In this document: positions 62,021 to 64,000 of the stretch, piece by piece
How positions within the stretch are numbered: the first letter of the stretch is position 1
Layout: the number at the start of each line of letters is the position of its first letter
Source of the DNA: Bradyrhizobium sp. CB1717
Lineage (GTDB): Bacteria > Pseudomonadota > Alphaproteobacteria > Rhizobiales > Xanthobacteraceae
Direction of reading: 5' to 3'
DNA length: 64,000 nt
Assembly: GCF_029714325.1 (NCBI RefSeq)
Contig: NZ_CP121666.1
Coordinates: 2,604,001 to 2,668,000 of the forward strand
The notes under the pieces: model-generated
Told to the model about the DNA's origin: nothing
The model's input: the letters and a program-made list of their open reading frames with translations, nothing else
Databases searched by the model: none
Position numbers and translations under genes: made by a program

Positions 62021-62971
62021 ATGAGTTCAAGTCTGCTCACCAACTCGTCTGCAATGACCGCGCTGCAGACCCTCCGCAACGTCAGCTCGCAGCTCGCGAC
62101 CACGCAGAACCGGATCTCGACCGGCCAGCGCGTGTCGACCGCTTCGGATAACTCCGCCTATTGGTCGATCGCGACCTCGATGCGCTCCGACAACGCCGCG
62201 CTCTCCGCGGTCTCCGACTCGCTCGGTCTGTCGGCCGCGATGGTCGACACCGAATACACCGCTCTGAACACGGTCATCGGCGACAAGGAATCCGGCCTGA
62301 CCAAGCTCCAGGCGCTGCTGGTCGAAGCCAAGACCGCCGGTATCGACCGCACCAAGATCCAGTCGGAAGTCACCCAGATCCAGCAGGATATGAAGCTGAA
62401 GGCCAGCTCGGCCACGATCAACGGCATCAACTGGCTGAGCATCGACGTTACGCCCTCGTCGTCCACGGCCACGCCGACGACCTTCAACCTCGTGTCTTCG
62501 TACTCGCGTGTCGGCGGTACGCCCACGATCGGCTCCATCACGGTGACGACCGCCACCTTCGCGCTCTACACCACCGGCGGCTCAACCACGTCCGGCATCC
62601 TGGATACGGTGACCGGCAACAGCACGACCGGGTTCGCATCGGTCGCCACGCTCGCCATCGGCTCGCTGACCGACTCGGCGACTGACCAGGCCAAGCTCGA
62701 CGGCTACATCAACCAGGTCACCGCAGCGATCAACACGGTTGCCTCGGCCGCCGCCAATCTCGGTGCCATCAAGAACCGTATCGCGACCAACACCGAATTC
62801 GTCAAGAACCTGATGGACTCCGTGGATCGCGGTATCGGCCAGCTCGTCGACGCCGACATGAACGCGGAATCGACGCGCCTGCAGGCGCTTCAGACCCAGC
62901 AGCAGCTCGGCGTCCAGGCGCTCTCGATCGCCAACCAGAACAGCCAGAGCATCCTGTCGCTGTTCAAGTAA
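62021..62971 (+). CDS. lafA: Flagellin 3 (lateral, LafA-type)
   Basis: Filament protein of 316 residues, nearly identical to flagellin 2 at protein level (three differences seen) and with only scattered silent changes in DNA. Start ATG 62021 has AGGGG 8 bases upstream. Ends in SILSLFK instead of SILSLFR. The near identity points to a recent duplication or to gene conversion between the two copies. Confidence 0.95.
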   Translation: MSSSLLTNSSAMTALQTLRNVSSQLATTQNRISTGQRVSTASDNSAYWSIATSMRSDNAALSAVSDSLGLSAAMVDTEYTALNTVIGDKESGLTKLQALLVEAKTAGIDRTKIQSEVTQIQQDMKLKASSATINGINWLSIDVTPSSSTATPTTFNLVSSYSRVGGTPTIGSITVTTATFALYTTGGSTTSGILDTVTGNSTTGFASVATLAIGSLTDSATDQAKLDGYINQVTAAINTVASAAANLGAIKNRIATNTEFVKNLMDSVDRGIGQLVDADMNAESTRLQALQTQQQLGVQALSIANQNSQSILSLFK

Positions 62972-62987
62972 GCTCGGCTTTGGAAAC

Positions 62988-63013
62988 GACCGTGCTCCCT
63001 CGGGAGCACGGTC
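62988..63013 (+). terminator. Hairpin after flagellin gene 3
   Basis: GACCGTGCTCCC pairs with GGGAGCACGGTC around a TC turn (12 bp). It lacks a T run and its stem is unrelated to those after genes 1 and 2. Confidence 0.6.
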
Positions 63014-63208
63014 TCCGCCATGGCCGGCGGATATGATGGCACAGGATGTGCCCGCAATTGATCCCCTGACGCCAGGTCTCGGGCAGTACGCCGCAGCCGA
63101 TCGCGCCGCGATGAGTCCGGTTGTGCATCTGTTGCCGATACGCGCGATAGCGTCTCCCCGATTTCTTGTAAATTTACCACGCCTCGCCCGCGAACCGACA
63201 CATTCGTG

Positions 63209-63225
63209 GCCTCGCGCAACCTTCA
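63209..63225 (+). promoter_or_regulatory. Flagellar element before fliF
   Basis: GCCTCGCGCAACCTTCA matches the shared element and ends 51 bases before the fliF start, the same distance as the copies before the DUF1217 operon and motA. The rest of the 305-base gap from 62972 holds the hairpin above and a small palindrome GGCACA-GGA-TGTGCC at 63038-63052. Confidence 0.55.
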
Positions 63226-63276
63226 GACAAGGTTGGCAGCGGAGTGTCCTCTACGTTCGCATTGGTACGAGGTCAT

Positions 63277-64000
63277 ATGCTGTTCAGTCGTGCGCAGATA
63301 CAGCAACTGCTCAACAATCTGCTGGAGCTCGGGCCACGACGGCTGATGGCCCTGGGACTGATCGGCTTTGCCGTTCTCGTCACCGTCGTCGGCGGTGCGT
63401 ATTATCTGAGCCGGCCCGAGTTCGAGACGCTCTATACCGGCCTCACCCGCGAAGACGTGACGCGCATGGGCGCTGCGCTGCGCGAGCAGAACATCGCCTT
63501 CGACGTCAATACCGCCGGTGACGCCGTCTCGGTGCGTCCGAGTCAGACCATGCAGGCGCGGATGCTGCTCGCCGAGAAGGGCCTGCCGACCAGCGCCAAT
63601 TCCGGCTACGAGCTGTTCGACAAGATCGGCTCGCTCGGCCTGACCTCGTTCATGCAGGAAGTGACGAAGCTGCGCGCACTCGAGGGCGAGATCGCGCGAA
63701 CCGTTCAGCTGATGAAGGGTGTGAAGGCGGCGCGCGTGCACATCGTGCTGCCGGTGCGCGGCTCGTTCCGCGGGACCCAGCAGCCGCCATCGGCATCGGT
63801 CGTGCTGCGCACCGACGGCGCGATCGAGGCGCGCACGGCGCAGTCGATCCGTCATCTCGTCGCGGCCGCCATCCCCGGCATGAGCCGCGACAAGGTGACG
63901 GTGCTGGATGCCGACGGCTCGATGCTGCTCGCCGAGGAGGACGAGGCGAGCGCCGCGCCGACCAAGATGGCGAGCCTGCAGAAGACGGTCGGCGGAATGG
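63277..64000 (+). CDS. fliF: Flagellar MS-ring protein FliF, N-terminal part
   Basis: Inner-membrane ring protein on which the basal body is built. The frame from ATG 63277 (GAGG 4 bases upstream) stays open to the window end, giving 241 residues of a protein usually about 540-560 long. Visible parts are the first membrane helix (LMALGLIGFAVLVTVVGGAYYLS), the ring-building domain with FETLYTGLTREDVTRMGAALREQNIAFDV and MLLAEKGLPTSANSGYELFDKIGSLGLTSFMQEV, and VKAARVHIVLPVRGSFRGTQQPPSASVVLR. It begins a new unit behind its own copy of the flagellar element. Confidence 0.96.
   Translation, partial: MLFSRAQIQQLLNNLLELGPRRLMALGLIGFAVLVTVVGGAYYLSRPEFETLYTGLTREDVTRMGAALREQNIAFDVNTAGDAVSVRPSQTMQARMLLAEKGLPTSANSGYELFDKIGSLGLTSFMQEVTKLRALEGEIARTVQLMKGVKAARVHIVLPVRGSFRGTQQPPSASVVLRTDGAIEARTAQSIRHLVAAAIPGMSRDKVTVLDADGSMLLAEEDEASAAPTKMASLQKTVGGM

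Noticed and set aside
63037..63052. TGGCAC-N5-GTGC, sigma-54-like, before fliF
   Set aside because: It is part of a small palindrome, lies 225 bases from fliF, and the -12 half is poor; the shared flagellar element is better placed.
1..64000. Search for CRISPR arrays, tRNA or rRNA genes, prophage and transposase genes
   Set aside because: No regularly spaced repeats, cloverleaf sequences, rRNA segments, integrase, capsid or transposase reading frames were recognised.

Overview
The window is high-GC DNA from an alphaproteobacterium of the Rhizobiales, most likely Bradyrhizobium. The grounds are the Bradyrhizobium-type outer-membrane porin (40895-42469), a rhizobial flagellar gene order with short flagellins, a malonate TRAP/matAB operon, many ABC uptake systems, and several palindromic intergenic elements of a kind I remember from Bradyrhizobium. 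No rRNA, tRNA, CRISPR array, prophage or insertion sequence was seen.

Layout. (1) 1-3090: end of a CUT2 (ribose-type) sugar ABC operon: ATPase, permease, binding protein. (2) 3197-4990: lone family-5 binding protein on the minus strand. (3) 5150-11007: TetR regulator divergent from an operon of a TIM-barrel sugar isomerase/epimerase, a Gfo/Idh/MocA dehydrogenase and a polar amino-acid/opine-type ABC importer; the content suggests uptake and oxidation of an amino-acid- or amino-sugar-like compound. (4) 11147-14447: nickel/cobalt permease behind an exact NikR-type operator, then copC-copD. (5) 14453-16694: VOC protein and a family III CoA transferase. (6) 16898-23578: malonate use, matPQM (TRAP uptake), matA (malonyl-CoA decarboxylase), matB (malonyl-CoA synthetase), with matR divergent. 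(7) 23625-25789: TetR and MATE efflux pump. (8) 26089-33940: NlpA-type binding protein, luciferase-like flavin monooxygenase, two AhpD/CMD proteins and a branched-chain-type ABC importer with fused permeases. (9) 33945-44127: HerA-like ATPase, cysteine-cluster protein, ketopantoate-reductase-like protein, a hydrolase without its nucleophile, two MarR regulators and the porin, separated by long gaps with repeats and a possible small RNA. (10) 45103-64000: flagellar cluster. Minus strand: DUF1217-flgF-fliI. Plus strand: motA-fliM-(small membrane protein)-fliN-fliG-flhB, flgBC-fliE-flgG-flgA-flgI-motE-like-flgH-fliL-fliP, three flagellin genes, then the start of fliF. Flagellins of 315-316 residues fit the lateral (thin, LafA-type) flagellum of Bradyrhizobium rather than the subpolar one.

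The most interesting signals are regulatory and sit in the flagellar region. All three flagellin mRNAs carry the same leader: a conserved box, a hairpin, and a segment complementary to the Shine-Dalgarno region, with pairing kept by G-U wobbles in the third copy. A second element, close to GCCTCGCRCAAGCTTCG, precedes motA, the DUF1217 operon, fliF and all three flagellin genes; between the divergent motA and DUF1217 operons it forms a 16-bp inverted repeat. The site lies about 42-51 bp from the start codon at motA, DUF1217 and fliF, and about 128-137 bp at the flagellins, the difference being roughly the structured leader.
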